From: Marinomonas posidonica IVIA-Po-181
GTDB taxonomy: Bacteria > Pseudomonadota > Gammaproteobacteria > Pseudomonadales > Marinomonadaceae
NCBI RefSeq assembly: GCF_000214215.1
Contig: NC_015559.1
Location: 3,149,001 to 3,213,000 of the forward strand
Reading direction: 5' to 3'
DNA: 64,000 nt
Under the pieces are notes generated by a model, which worked only from the letters and a program-made list of their open reading frames with translations, made no database searches and was not told the origin of the DNA. A program made the translations under genes and the position numbers. This document shows positions 19,247 to 28,854 of the stretch, one piece after another (position 1 is the first letter of the stretch; the number at the start of each line of letters is the position of its first letter).

Positions 19247-20614
19247 ATGCTAAACACAATAAAAATAATCATGATCGATGATGACCAAACCATCATCGAA
19301 GCATTAACCGAAATGCTGGAACTCGAAGGCTTCCAAACTGAGAGCCACAGTCGAGCAGACAAGGCTATCTCATTGCTCAACAAAGACAGCCCTGTTGTGG
19401 TACTAAGCGATGTCAGAATGCCGAAAATGAACGGCATGAATTTACTCGCTCACTTACAAGAGTTAGATAACGAATTGCCGGTCCTGCTAATGAGTGGCCA
19501 TGGCGACATCCCAATGGCCATTGAAGCCATGAAGGAAGGGGCTTATGACTTTCTTGAAAAACCCTTACAACCAGCTCAACTTATTAGTCAATTACAAAGA
19601 GCATCTGAAAAACGACAACTGGTACTGGAAAACCGCAAACTCAAACAAAATCTTGCTCAACAAACTGGGTTAGAAACCTTGATTATCGGTGAGTCAGCGG
19701 CCATCAAAAACATTCGCCAACATATCTCTTCTCTAGCACAAGCGAACGTCGACACCATTATTTATGGTGAGACTGGATGCGGCAAAGATGTGGTTGCGAG
19801 AGCCTTGCATCAATTCAGTCTAAGAAACAAAGGTCGCTTCATTGCCATTAATTGTGGTGGCATTAGTGAAAGTCTCATCGAAAGTGAGTTATTTGGTCAT
19901 GAAGCGGGCTCATTCACCGGCGCCAATAAACGTCATATAGGCAAAATCGAAGCCGCAAATGGCGGCACATTATTCTTAGATGAAATCGAAACCATGCCAC
20001 TGCCAGTACAAATCAAATTATTACGGGTCCTACAAGAACGCACTATTGAACGAGTCGGTAGCACCACTCCCATTCCTGTTGAGCTCACCGTTATTGCGGC
20101 CAGCAAAGACAATCTGGCGCAACTTGGTGAAGAAGGAAAATTTCGTCAGGACTTATTTTATCGACTTAATGTCGCTAGCCTCACCATTCCACCTCTCAGA
20201 GATAGACCCGAGGACATTTTACCGCTTTTTCATCATTATGCTCGAAAAGCTTCCGAGCATTTTTCTCGAGCCTTACCAAGCATCACCCCCTCCTACCTAG
20301 ATTATTTAATTCAGCATCAGTGGCCAGGCAATGTTCGTGAATTAAAAAACGCCACCGATCGCTTCGTACTTGGCATCAGTGAAACATCATTAGCCTCAAT
20401 CAAACGTCAGGATGACATCAATGGCAGCTATGAAGAACGTATGGACCAGTTTGAACGCCATATTATTGAAGAAGGCCTAAGAGCCACAAACGGCCTATTA
20501 AATGAAGCAGCCGAACTGCTGGATATGTCACGCAAAACCTTGTATCGCAAAATGAAAAAGCACCAATTGGATAAACAACACTTTAAAGCCACCGAAAATG
20601 AAGGACACGAATGA
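19247..20614 (+). CDS. Sigma-54-dependent response regulator (NtrC/DctD/PgtA type)
   Basis: Activator of sigma-54 RNA polymerase, 455 residues. The receiver domain (about 1-120) has the acidic pair DDD and phospho-acceptor Asp55 in LSDVRMPKMNG. The AAA+ domain (about 145-375) has Walker A GETGCGKD, the sigma-54-contact loop as GSFTGA (instead of the commoner GAFTGA), Walker B GGTLFLDEIETM and an Arg-finger region. A Fis-type helix-turn-helix is at the C terminus (LNEAAELLDMSRKTLYRKMKKH). It directly follows its kinase, and a sigma-54 promoter follows its stop, so the phn-type genes are the likely target. Confidence 0.94.
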   Translation: MLNTIKIIMIDDDQTIIEALTEMLELEGFQTESHSRADKAISLLNKDSPVVVLSDVRMPKMNGMNLLAHLQELDNELPVLLMSGHGDIPMAIEAMKEGAYDFLEKPLQPAQLISQLQRASEKRQLVLENRKLKQNLAQQTGLETLIIGESAAIKNIRQHISSLAQANVDTIIYGETGCGKDVVARALHQFSLRNKGRFIAINCGGISESLIESELFGHEAGSFTGANKRHIGKIEAANGGTLFLDEIETMPLPVQIKLLRVLQERTIERVGSTTPIPVELTVIAASKDNLAQLGEEGKFRQDLFYRLNVASLTIPPLRDRPEDILPLFHHYARKASEHFSRALPSITPSYLDYLIQHQWPGNVRELKNATDRFVLGISETSLASIKRQDDINGSYEERMDQFERHIIEEGLRATNGLLNEAAELLDMSRKTLYRKMKKHQLDKQHFKATENEGHE

Positions 20615-20616
20615 CC
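20603..20616. promoter_or_regulatory. Candidate upstream activator site 1 for phnD
   Basis: GGACA-N4-TGACC matches nine of the ten arm positions of the perfect palindrome found before the kinase gene. It overlaps the regulator's stop codon and is centred about 130 bp upstream of the predicted sigma-54 start. Confidence 0.45.
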
Positions 20617-20635
20617 CATTTCATATTTCACCATG

Positions 20636-20649
20636 AGACCAAAGCGTCC
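20636..20649. promoter_or_regulatory. Candidate upstream activator site 2 for phnD
   Basis: AGACC-N4-CGTCC matches seven of ten arm positions. Its centre is 33 bp (about three helical turns) from site 1 and about 97 bp before the predicted start, a normal spacing for NtrC-type activators. Confidence 0.35.
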
Positions 20650-20713
20650 CAAACCAAAGGCGTGCAACGTCAAAATAACAATAACACTATGTTTTAAAAG
20701 AATTTTTAAATAT

Positions 20714-20729
20714 TGGCATTGGCATTGCT
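20714..20729 (+). promoter_or_regulatory. Sigma-54 (-24/-12) promoter upstream of phnD
   Basis: TGGCAT-TGGCA-TTGCT fits the TGGCAC-N5-TTGCW consensus at all but one position, with GG and GC exactly 12 bp apart. The start would be near 20740, giving a leader of about 94 nt. That leader begins with a small hairpin (AACCC...GGGTT, 20741-20762). It lies 100 bp past a sigma-54 activator gene. Confidence 0.8.
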
Positions 20730-20833
20730 CTATAGGGGTTAACCCGACACTAAAGTGGGGTTATCTCATCTCCGACAGCGGAACCACCCGACCGGTGATA
20801 ACAATAAAAAAATACATCATGAGGAAAACAATA

Positions 20834-21883
20834 ATGCCTATTAAATTATTGACAGGTTTAGTGCTATCTAGCTCATTACTGTTAGGCGCCAACGCTGCCC
20901 TAGCAGACAATTGTAGCTATCGTGGCGTTCTGGACGATAAATTCTGCGACGAGAACTACGATTTAGTGGCCGATCTGCCAAAAGATTCAAGCCAATGGCG
21001 TGACCCTAGTACACTTGTCTTTACGTATACTCCAGTTGAAGATCCAGCTGTCTATAAAGATGCGTTTAGTGATTTCCAAAAATACCTTAGCGATGTCACT
21101 GGTAAAAAAGTAGTGTATTACACGGTTCACTCAAATGCGGCTGAAGTCGAGGCGTTACGCTCTGGCCGATTGCACATTGCAGGTTTCTCAACAGGGCCAA
21201 CCGGCTATGCTGTGAATTTAGGGGGCTTAGTGCCAATCGCGGTAAAAGGGACAGAAGAGTCTTTTCAAGGCTACAACCTGATCACGATCGTGCGACAAGA
21301 CAGTGATATACATAAGATGACCGATTTAAAAGGCAGAGTGGTTGCTCACACTTCTGCGTCTTCCAATTCGGGTAACTTAGCACCGCGCGCCATCTTCCCA
21401 GCGCTTGGAATAACACCGGATAAAGACTATAACGTGAAATATTCCGGCAAGCATGACCAATCTGTGATGGGCGTGTTATCTGGCGACTATGAAGCCGCAC
21501 CGGTTGCATCAGACGTCTTTAAACGTATGGTAGATGCCAAACGTATTAATAAAGAGGACTTCCGTATTATTTATACCAGCCCTCGCTTCCCTACGTCTTC
21601 TTTTGGTTACGCTCATGACCTAAACCCTGAGTTGGTTGAAAAAATCAAAAAAGCGTTCTTCACTTTCCGCTTCCCAGCCGATATGCAACAAACATTTGGT
21701 GGCGCTGATCGCTTTTTCCCCATTACTTACAAAAAAGAGTGGCAGGTCATCCGAGACATTGCTCACGCATCCGGCACAGCCTACACCAAAACTGGACTTA
21801 AACAGCTAGCCGAAGCGGATGCCGCTAAGGCCGCAGCTAAGAGAGCCAAAGCAGCGAAAGCGGCTGCCAGCAAAAACCAATAA
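20834..21883 (+). CDS. phnD: Phosphonate/phosphite/phosphate-type ABC transporter binding protein (PhnD family)
   Basis: Periplasmic binding protein of a Phn-type importer, 349 residues. The ATG at 20834 has GAGG nine bases upstream and a normal Sec signal peptide ([22 protein letters not shown]). The mature part has PhnD-family features: [30 protein letters not shown], the substrate-proximal [25 protein letters not shown], and [19 protein letters not shown]. Asp/Ala/Lys repeats ([15 protein letters not shown]) form an unusual basic tail. The family includes phosphonate, phosphite and hypophosphite binders; sequence alone does not decide which. No C-P lyase, phosphonatase or PtxD gene is nearby. 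Confidence 0.88.
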   Translation: MPIKLLTGLVLSSSLLLGANAALADNCSYRGVLDDKFCDENYDLVADLPKDSSQWRDPSTLVFTYTPVEDPAVYKDAFSDFQKYLSDVTGKKVVYYTVHSNAAEVEALRSGRLHIAGFSTGPTGYAVNLGGLVPIAVKGTEESFQGYNLITIVRQDSDIHKMTDLKGRVVAHTSASSNSGNLAPRAIFPALGITPDKDYNVKYSGKHDQSVMGVLSGDYEAAPVASDVFKRMVDAKRINKEDFRIIYTSPRFPTSSFGYAHDLNPELVEKIKKAFFTFRFPADMQQTFGGADRFFPITYKKEWQVIRDIAHASGTAYTKTGLKQLAEADAAKAAAKRAKAAKAAASKNQ

Positions 21884-21972
21884 AACCCGTATTAACTGAA
21901 TACCTCATTTACATAAAGACCAGCAACCTGAACCATCAGGTTGCTCGGCACTCTTTGTCTTTAGGAAACACT

Positions 21973-22758
21973 ATGTCTGTCACTCATAACACAGCTGAGC
22001 ACTCAAACTTTCTTGAAATTCGAGGCTTAAAAAAAGAATACACAGCCGGTAACCCGATTTTAAAAGGGATCGACATTAACATTACTGAGCCTGGCATTAT
22101 CGCGATCATCGGCCCCTCTGGTACCGGCAAAAGTACATTACTGCGCTGTATTAACCGCTTAATTGACCCTACTGATGGACAAATATTATTCGACGACAGT
22201 GACCTATGCCTTGCAAAGGGCGCGCAATTACGAAAACTGCGCCGTCAAGTCGGCATGGTATTTCAAGAGTACAATCTGGTCGAACGTTTAACCGTCATAG
22301 AAAATGTCCTAACAGGTCGCCTTGGCTATATGTCGGCGTGGAAAGCTTGGCGTCGAAAGTTCAGCCAAGAAGACATCAACACGGCGTTTGAATTATTAGA
22401 GGCCGTTGGCTTGAGTGAGCACGCTAAGAAACGAGCCGACAGCCTTTCTGGAGGGCAACGCCAACGAGTCGGTATTGCCAGAGCGGTCATGCAAAACCCA
22501 AGAATTCTATTAGCAGATGAGCCAACGTCTTCGCTTGATCCTAAAACGGCGGTCGAGATCATGGAGCTTTTACAACGATTCTCTGATGAAAAACACTTGC
22601 CAACATTGGTCAATATTCACGATGTAAAACTGGCCAGCCGATTTGCCAAACGTATGATTGGCATGAGTAATGGCGTCGTTGTCTATGATGGACCACCTGA
22701 AGGCATCACAGATGAACACCTGAAACAAATCTACGGAGGTGAATCATGGCTGGTATAA
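21973..22758 (+). CDS. phnC: Phosphonate-type ABC transporter ATPase
   Basis: Cytoplasmic ATPase of the Phn importer, 261 residues from the ATG at 21973 (GGAAA nearby). Walker [11 protein letters not shown]-loop [19 protein letters not shown], signature [14 protein letters not shown], Walker [13 protein letters not shown] and switch His in [10 protein letters not shown] are present. The PhnC-type region [15 protein letters not shown] supports the family call. It overlaps phnE by 13 bp. Confidence 0.92.
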   Translation: MSVTHNTAEHSNFLEIRGLKKEYTAGNPILKGIDINITEPGIIAIIGPSGTGKSTLLRCINRLIDPTDGQILFDDSDLCLAKGAQLRKLRRQVGMVFQEYNLVERLTVIENVLTGRLGYMSAWKAWRRKFSQEDINTAFELLEAVGLSEHAKKRADSLSGGQRQRVGIARAVMQNPRILLADEPTSSLDPKTAVEIMELLQRFSDEKHLPTLVNIHDVKLASRFAKRMIGMSNGVVVYDGPPEGITDEHLKQIYGGESWLV

Positions 22759-23540
22759 ACTCCTCACAAAACCGTGAAAATCCCTTTAAACAAAACTGGT
22801 TTGTTACCGCAACCTGGCTCATCGTTATCTGTTACGTGGTGTATTCATTTCAGGCAATGGGCTTAAGTTGGGAGCGTTTTAATGATGGTCTAGGTCATGC
22901 CAGCAACCTTTTAGGACGAATGGTCCCGCCAAATTTTAGTCGCTGGTCTCTGTTACTCAGCGGCCTAATTGAAAGCTTAGAAATTGCCATTATTTCGAGC
23001 ATTTTCGGCATTTTCATCTCTCTCTTTTTGGGCTTAGTTGCCGCTCGAAACCTCATGCCAACTTGGGTCAGCACGCCAGTAAGAATGTTGATCGCCCTTT
23101 GTCGTACATTTCATCCTGTGATCATTGCAATCTTGTTTGTAAAAAGTGTGGGATTCGGTGCGTTGGCTGGGATTTTAACCTTGATCGTGGCGTCTGTTGG
23201 CTTTATTGCCAAACTCTTTGCTGAAGCCATTGAAGAGATTTCACTGAAGCAAGTTGAAGCCATCCGAGCCACTGGAGCAGGCTTTACCAGCATTATTTTA
23301 TTTTCCGTCATGCCACAGGTATTTTCGCGCTTTATTGGTTTTTCCACCTATCAACTCGACTCCAACTTACGGAATTCAACCATGGTAGGGATTGTCGGGG
23401 CTGGTGGACTGGGCGGCACGCTCTTCTCCGCCTTCCAACGCTTTGATTACGATTTTGTGGCGGCCATCCTAATCATCATTATCGCACTGATTATGTTTGG
23501 TGAATTTTTATCCAATATCGTACGCCGCATTTTCCGCTAG
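22746..23540 (+). CDS. phnE: Phosphonate-type ABC transporter permease 1
   Basis: Inner-membrane permease, 264 residues, about six helices. The BPD_transp_1 EAA-like loop is visible in [25 protein letters not shown], followed by [17 protein letters not shown], the usual PhnE signature. Its start lies within the end of phnC, after GGAGG, so the genes are translationally coupled. The paired second permease follows. Confidence 0.9.
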   Translation: MAGINSSQNRENPFKQNWFVTATWLIVICYVVYSFQAMGLSWERFNDGLGHASNLLGRMVPPNFSRWSLLLSGLIESLEIAIISSIFGIFISLFLGLVAARNLMPTWVSTPVRMLIALCRTFHPVIIAILFVKSVGFGALAGILTLIVASVGFIAKLFAEAIEEISLKQVEAIRATGAGFTSIILFSVMPQVFSRFIGFSTYQLDSNLRNSTMVGIVGAGGLGGTLFSAFQRFDYDFVAAILIIIIALIMFGEFLSNIVRRIFR

Positions 23541-23561
23541 CCTGACCTAGGAATATACATT

Positions 23562-24359
23562 ATGAACACAATAGATCATCACTGGCAGCGCTTTACACTA
23601 AAGCAGAAATTGTCACGCTATGCCGTTTATCTGGTACTCATCATAGCTTTTTTCCAATCCATTAAATCCGTCGAAGTCATTCCCGAATTTTTATTGGATG
23701 CACCTGAGCAAATGGCCGATATGTTTGCTCGTATGTGGCCAATTGATTTCGCGTATTATCCTGTTGCCGTTCACGACGCTATGATTGAAACACTCAACAT
23801 CGCGACGCTAGGCACACTCATCACACTCATCTTTGCGATTCCGTTAGCACTAATGAATGCCAGCAATATTGTCAATTCTGCCTGGTGCCACTGGATCTCT
23901 CGATTCTTCTTAGTGTCTTCACGATCGGTTAACTCTCTGGTATGGGCTCTACTGTTTGTCTCCATTTTTGGACCTGGTGTCATTGCTGGTGTCTTAGCCA
24001 TCGCCTTTCGCTCTATTGGCTTTGTCGGCAAGCTACTGGGAGAAGCAATAGAAGAAGTCAACATGGGCTCCATTGAAGCGCTGAAAGCCACGGGGGCATC
24101 TTGGCTGTCTATTTTGCTCAAAGGCTATTGGCCGCAAGTATTACCGGCTTTTTTCAGCATCGTATTGTTTCGTTGGGACATTAATGTCCGTGAATCAGCG
24201 GTTCTTGGTCTAGTAGGTGCTGGGGGGATTGGTGTGGTTTTAGACGATTCAATGAACTTATTCCAATGGGACAGAGTGGCCATGTCTCTTTTAGCCATTT
24301 TCGCGATTGTCATCGTCGCTGAAATTGTTGTGGTGAATATTCGAAAACGTTTAATTTAA
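23562..24359 (+). CDS. phnE: Phosphonate-type ABC transporter permease 2
   Basis: Second PhnE-family permease, 265 residues. The EAA loop is EAIEEVNMGSIEALKATGASWLSIL and the signature is SAVLGLVGAGGIGVVLDD. A phnD-phnC-phnE-phnE order with two different permeases is known in phosphonate and phosphite loci. It is the last gene before a terminator shared with the convergent RND gene. Confidence 0.9.
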   Translation: MNTIDHHWQRFTLKQKLSRYAVYLVLIIAFFQSIKSVEVIPEFLLDAPEQMADMFARMWPIDFAYYPVAVHDAMIETLNIATLGTLITLIFAIPLALMNASNIVNSAWCHWISRFFLVSSRSVNSLVWALLFVSIFGPGVIAGVLAIAFRSIGFVGKLLGEAIEEVNMGSIEALKATGASWLSILLKGYWPQVLPAFFSIVLFRWDINVRESAVLGLVGAGGIGVVLDDSMNLFQWDRVAMSLLAIFAIVIVAEIVVVNIRKRLI

Positions 24360-24388
24360 AAAAAAACAATGCTTTCTAACTTGCCAAT

Positions 24389-24415
24389 AAAAAGGAGCCA
24401 ATCGGCTCCTTTTTA
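24389..24415. terminator. Bidirectional terminator after phnE2 / RND pump gene
   Basis: AAAAAGGAGCC-AATC-GGCTCCTTTTT: an 11-bp symmetric stem with A- and T-runs on either side, between convergent genes. Confidence 0.9.
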
Positions 24416-24438
24416 TTAAATGCTTAAATAACGATCTC

Positions 24439-27400
24439 TTAAGCATCATACTCTTTTGAAGACAACCCTTCTGGGCGTTTCGGGAAGATACGACGTACAA
24501 TCACAAAAAACAAAGGCACGAAGAAAATCGCCAAAACGGTTGCCGTCAATGTACCACCAACAATGCCTGAACCAATCGAAATACGGCTGTTGGCACCAGC
24601 ACCACTAGACAAGGCCAAAGGCAAGGTGCCCACAATGAAGGCCATGGACGTCATGATAATAGGGCGTAAACGAAGGCGCGCTGCCAATGCCGCCGCTTCC
24701 CATACATTAACCCCTCGGCGATAAGCCGCTTCGGCAAACTCCACAATCAAGATCGCATTCTTTGAGGACAAACCAATAGTGGTCAACAAGGCGACTTGGA
24801 AATACACATCATTTTCCAAACCACGCAAATGTGCTGCCGCTGCGGCACCAATCACCCCTAATGGAATCACTAATATCACTGACAATGGTACAGTCCAACT
24901 TTCATACAAGGCCGCCAAACATAAGAAGACGACAAGGATAGAAATGGCGTACAAAATTTGTGTTTGACCACTTGATAAACGTTCTTGGTATGACAAACCA
25001 CTCCAAGCCCCTGTGGTGCCAGCTGGCAGCTCATCAGACAAACGCTGCAATTCATCCATCGCCGCACCGGAACTCACACCATCGGCACCAGAACCCTGGA
25101 TCTGGTATGACGCCGAGCCATTAAAGCGACTCAATGTTTTTGGACCGTAAGTCCATTCACTGTTCGCAAAAGCGGAGAAAGGTGTCATGGTGTTGTCACT
25201 GCCGCGCACGTACCAATGCTGCAGATCTTCTGGTGAAGAGCGATATCCAGCCTCACCCTGCATATATACGGTTTTCACACGGCCACGATCCACGAAGTCG
25301 TTTATATAACTGCCTGCCCAAGCACTGCTTAAGGTCGAGCTGATGTCCGACATCGACAGACCTAAAGCCGATGCTTTTTCTTGGTCTATATCAATGTGCA
25401 ACTGTGGCGCTTCCGATTGAGACCCCAAACGCACTCCTGTTAATAGCGGACTGGCATTGGCATTACTCAACAAAGTATCACGCATAGACAACAGAGTGTC
25501 TCGGTCAGTGTTGCCGCTCGCTAGCAGCTGGAAAGTGAAGCCACTACTTTGCCCCAATCCCTGTATAGAAGGTGGTATCAAAGAAAAGATCATTGCATCT
25601 TTAATGCCAGCAAACGCGCCGTAAGATCGACCCACAATGGCCCCTGCACTGTTGGCTGGACCAACACGCTCACTCCAGTCTTTTAGGGCAATAAAGGCCA
25701 AACCTGCATTTTGCCCGGTCCCCATGAAGTTAAAGCCTGAAATGGTGAAGATAGCATCCACATTGGCTTTCTCAGCCACCATAAAGTGCTGTTCCACTTG
25801 GCGCATCACTTTATCCGTACGAGCCAAAGACGCCCCTTCCGGTAACGACACCATCACCATGACTCGACCTTGGTCTTCTGTGGGTAAGAAACCTGACGGC
25901 AAGTTCATCATCAAGCCAGCTAAACCGGCAACAATGGCGCCATAAACAATCATCCAACGAACTGGACGCTTGATGATGCTGCTGACACCACCAAAATACT
26001 TATTGGTCGCACGATCAAAATTACGATTAAACCAGCCACCTAAGCCTTTTTTAGCCGCATGGTGGTTGGGCTTGAGCATGGTCGCACACAAAGCTGGCGT
26101 CAGTGTCAGCGCCACCACAACCGATAGAGTCATCGCGGCCACAATGGTGATCGAGAACTGACGATAAATCACCCCAGTTGAACCGCTGAAAAATGCCATA
26201 GGTAGGAAAACCGCCGATAACACCACGGCAATACCGATCAAAGCACTGGTAATCTCTTTCATTGATTTTATGGTGGCTTCTTTTGGTGACAGTTTATCTT
26301 CTTCCATCACCCTCTCGACATTTTCTACCACCACGATGGCATCGTCTACCAGTAGCCCTATCGACAGTACAATACCAAACATGGTCAGAGTATTGATGGA
26401 GAAGCCAAACAACTCCAACACCCCAAACGTACCCAATAAGACAACGGGGACTGCGATGGCAGGAATCAAAGTCGCTCGCCAATTCTGTAGGAACACAAAC
26501 ATCACGATCACCACCAGTGCGATGGCTTCGAATAAGGTTTTAACCACTTCCTCAATCGAGATTTTAATAAAACTGGTGTTGTCTACTGGGAAAGATAACT
26601 TGTAACCATCAGGCAGGTTCTTTTCCAACCCAGCAAGTACGTTTTTAACCGCTTCTGATGTCGATAAAGCATTCGCGCCAGGCGCCAACATAACCGCCAT
26701 ACCAGAGGCTGGGTGACCATTCAAACGAGGAATGAAAGAATAACTTTCACTGCCCAATTCTACTTTTGCAACATCACTCAAACGTACCGTTGCGCCGCTA
26801 TCATCGTAGGCCAATATGATGTTTTCAAATTGTTCAACCGTTTGCAATTTAGACTGTGCGGTCACCGTCACGTTCAATTCTTGACCATCAACAATAGGGT
26901 AAGCACCAAGGCTACCCGCTGCAACTTGTGTGTTTTGCGCCGTAATCGCAGCAGAAATATCCGATGGCATCAACTTATAAGACGCCAGCTTCAGTGGATC
27001 AAGCCAGATACGCATTGCATATTCAGCACCAAAAACCTGTACGCTACCAATACCATCAACACGGGAAACCGGGTCCTGAATACTGGACACCAAAAAGTCT
27101 GAAATATCGCTTGCCGTATCCGTATCCGTTTCGTCATAAATGGCCGCCACTAACAAGAAATCCGTATTGGATTTCTCAACGGTAACCCCATTCTGCTGAA
27201 CCGAGTTAGGTAGACTGGAAGTCACTTGTTGGATTTTATTTTGCACTTGTACCTGTGCAATGTCCGCATCCGTCCCCTGTTCAAAGGTCACATTGATACT
27301 GGTTCGACCAGAAGAGCTGCTTGACGAAGAGAAATACAACAGACCATCAAGACCCGTTAATTGTTGCTCTAACACTTGAGTAACACTGTTTTCCACTGTT

Positions 27401-27567
27401 TCCGCAGAAGCACCAGAATAGGTTGCAGAAATACTCACTGTTGGGGGGGCAACGTTAGGGTATTGTCCAATCGGCAAAGTATTAATCGATGCCAGACCGA
27501 CCAACATGATCGCAATGGAAATAACCCACGCGAACACCGGACGATTGATAAAAAATTGCGCTAACAT
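24439..27567 (-). CDS. RND multidrug efflux transporter, HAE-1 family (AcrB/MexB-like)
   Basis: Inner-membrane proton-driven pump, 1042 residues, the normal HAE-1 length. The start is MLAQFFINRPVFAWVISIAIML. Duplicated six-helix halves, two large periplasmic loops, and the proton-relay aspartates in GLLVDDAIVVVENVERV are visible. GLSSKNAILIVEFA and ALxLRLRPIIMTS in the second half are typical. It follows its membrane-fusion protein by three bases. No TolC-type gene is present, so a separately encoded outer-membrane channel must serve it. Confidence 0.95.
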   Translation of the reverse strand: MLAQFFINRPVFAWVISIAIMLVGLASINTLPIGQYPNVAPPTVSISATYSGASAETVENSVTQVLEQQLTGLDGLLYFSSSSSSSGRTSINVTFEQGTDADIAQVQVQNKIQQVTSSLPNSVQQNGVTVEKSNTDFLLVAAIYDETDTDTASDISDFLVSSIQDPVSRVDGIGSVQVFGAEYAMRIWLDPLKLASYKLMPSDISAAITAQNTQVAAGSLGAYPIVDGQELNVTVTAQSKLQTVEQFENIILAYDDSGATVRLSDVAKVELGSESYSFIPRLNGHPASGMAVMLAPGANALSTSEAVKNVLAGLEKNLPDGYKLSFPVDNTSFIKISIEEVVKTLFEAIALVVIVMFVFLQNWRATLIPAIAVPVVLLGTFGVLELFGFSINTLTMFGIVLSIGLLVDDAIVVVENVERVMEEDKLSPKEATIKSMKEITSALIGIAVVLSAVFLPMAFFSGSTGVIYRQFSITIVAAMTLSVVVALTLTPALCATMLKPNHHAAKKGLGGWFNRNFDRATNKYFGGVSSIIKRPVRWMIVYGAIVAGLAGLMMNLPSGFLPTEDQGRVMVMVSLPEGASLARTDKVMRQVEQHFMVAEKANVDAIFTISGFNFMGTGQNAGLAFIALKDWSERVGPANSAGAIVGRSYGAFAGIKDAMIFSLIPPSIQGLGQSSGFTFQLLASGNTDRDTLLSMRDTLLSNANASPLLTGVRLGSQSEAPQLHIDIDQEKASALGLSMSDISSTLSSAWAGSYINDFVDRGRVKTVYMQGEAGYRSSPEDLQHWYVRGSDNTMTPFSAFANSEWTYGPKTLSRFNGSASYQIQGSGADGVSSGAAMDELQRLSDELPAGTTGAWSGLSYQERLSSGQTQILYAISILVVFLCLAALYESWTVPLSVILVIPLGVIGAAAAAHLRGLENDVYFQVALLTTIGLSSKNAILIVEFAEAAYRRGVNVWEAAALAARLRLRPIIMTSMAFIVGTLPLALSSGAGANSRISIGSGIVGGTLTATVLAIFFVPLFFVIVRRIFPKRPEGLSSKEYDA

Positions 27568-27570
27568 AGA

Positions 27571-28761
27571 TTAATTCCCTTGTGCTGCTGAAGCCTGTTT
27601 ACTGTCAACAATCTCACCAGTCTTCTTATCAAAAACCATTGGAGAAGCCATTACTTCGCTGCCCGAGCGGATTTTCATTGACCCTTCGACCACCACTTTA
27701 TCACCGGCATTAATTCCAGATAACACCAACCATTGATTACCAATAGCACGTTCTACGGTCAAAATACGCTTCTCTATGATGTTCTGATCATTCACTAGAT
27801 AAGCAATTGGATTGCCTTTAACATCACGAAACACACCTTGTTGTGGGACTAATAAGGCTTGTGTGTGCGTTGCTTCATGAATCAAACCTCGGACAAACAT
27901 CCCAGGTAACAAAAGATCGTCTGGATTAGGGAATTCTGCTCGTAACGTCACACTGCCGGTATTTTCATCCACACTGACTTCACGAGCTTTTAACTGACCC
28001 TCATATTCGTATTGAGTGCCATCTTCAAGAATCAAAGAGACTTTATTTGTGCCTTTTTCAACACCGTCCTGCTTCAGCAAAGTACGTTGTTTCAACTGAT
28101 CTAAACTGGTTTGCGCTAAGTCAACGAAAATCGGATCCAAAGAACGTATGGTGGTCATTACCGTTGACTGGCTGCCCGTTACCAAAGCCCCCACTGTCAC
28201 TTGAGAAATGCCGATACGACCATCAATTGGGGCGCGAATTTTGGTATAGCCAAGATTGATCTTGGTACTTTCTAGGGCCGCTTCAGAACCTTTTTGTTTG
28301 GCTTTAGCTTCTAAGAAAGCCACTTGAGCATCATCTAAATCTTGCTGCGAGACATTGTTTTGCTTACGCAACTCTTTGTAGCGATCATATTTAAGTTGTG
28401 CTGACTTTAGACTGGCATTACTCGACTCTAGGTCTGCTTGCGCTTGCTTATAAGAGGAAACATAAGTGGAATCATCTAATTCATACAATACGTCACCGGT
28501 TTTGACATCCTGCCCTTCTTCAAAGAAGCGCTTCTCAACGATACCACCAACTTGAGGTCGAATTTCGGCCACCAAACTTGATGTCGTACGTCCAGGTAAC
28601 TCGGCAATTAATTCCGTTGTTTGTGGCTCGATTGTCACCACACCAACTGGAACTTTTTGAGCCATTGGTGCTGCAGATTTAGACTTAGCAGCCTCTTCCT
28701 GACAACCAGCAAGTACCAAAACAAGCAATAAACTTGAAGCATATTTAAATTTAGACAACAT
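27571..28761 (-). CDS. RND efflux periplasmic adaptor (AcrA/MexA-like lipoprotein)
   Basis: Membrane-fusion subunit linking the RND pump to an outer-membrane channel. The ATG at 28761 gives 396 residues starting MLSKFKYASSLLLVLVLAGC, with lipobox LAGC and so a probable lipid-anchored cysteine. Lipoyl halves surround an alpha-hairpin (about 100-170, YVSSYKQAQADLESSNASLKS), followed by beta-barrel and membrane-proximal domains (TKIRAPIDGRIGISQVTVGAL). An upstream in-frame start at 28785 lacks a ribosome-binding site and overlaps the TetR operator. Confidence 0.94.
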   Translation of the reverse strand: MLSKFKYASSLLLVLVLAGCQEEAAKSKSAAPMAQKVPVGVVTIEPQTTELIAELPGRTTSSLVAEIRPQVGGIVEKRFFEEGQDVKTGDVLYELDDSTYVSSYKQAQADLESSNASLKSAQLKYDRYKELRKQNNVSQQDLDDAQVAFLEAKAKQKGSEAALESTKINLGYTKIRAPIDGRIGISQVTVGALVTGSQSTVMTTIRSLDPIFVDLAQTSLDQLKQRTLLKQDGVEKGTNKVSLILEDGTQYEYEGQLKAREVSVDENTGSVTLRAEFPNPDDLLLPGMFVRGLIHEATHTQALLVPQQGVFRDVKGNPIAYLVNDQNIIEKRILTVERAIGNQWLVLSGINAGDKVVVEGSMKIRSGSEVMASPMVFDKKTGEIVDSKQASAAQGN

Positions 28762-28784
28762 TGAGGAGACTTCCTTTAGAAACA

Positions 28785-28804
28785 TTGAGAATGATCATTC
28801 ACAA
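28785..28804. promoter_or_regulatory. Palindromic operator between efflux genes and tetR
   Basis: GAATGATCATTC (28789-28800) is a perfect 12-bp palindrome extended by TTG/CAA arms around one mismatch. It lies just upstream of the adaptor start and 50 bp before the divergent TetR gene, the expected place for AcrR-type self- and pump repression. Confidence 0.6.
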
Positions 28805-28854
28805 AACTATAATCTAAGCCATATCCCAAATACATGACCTAAACGTGCAAATAA

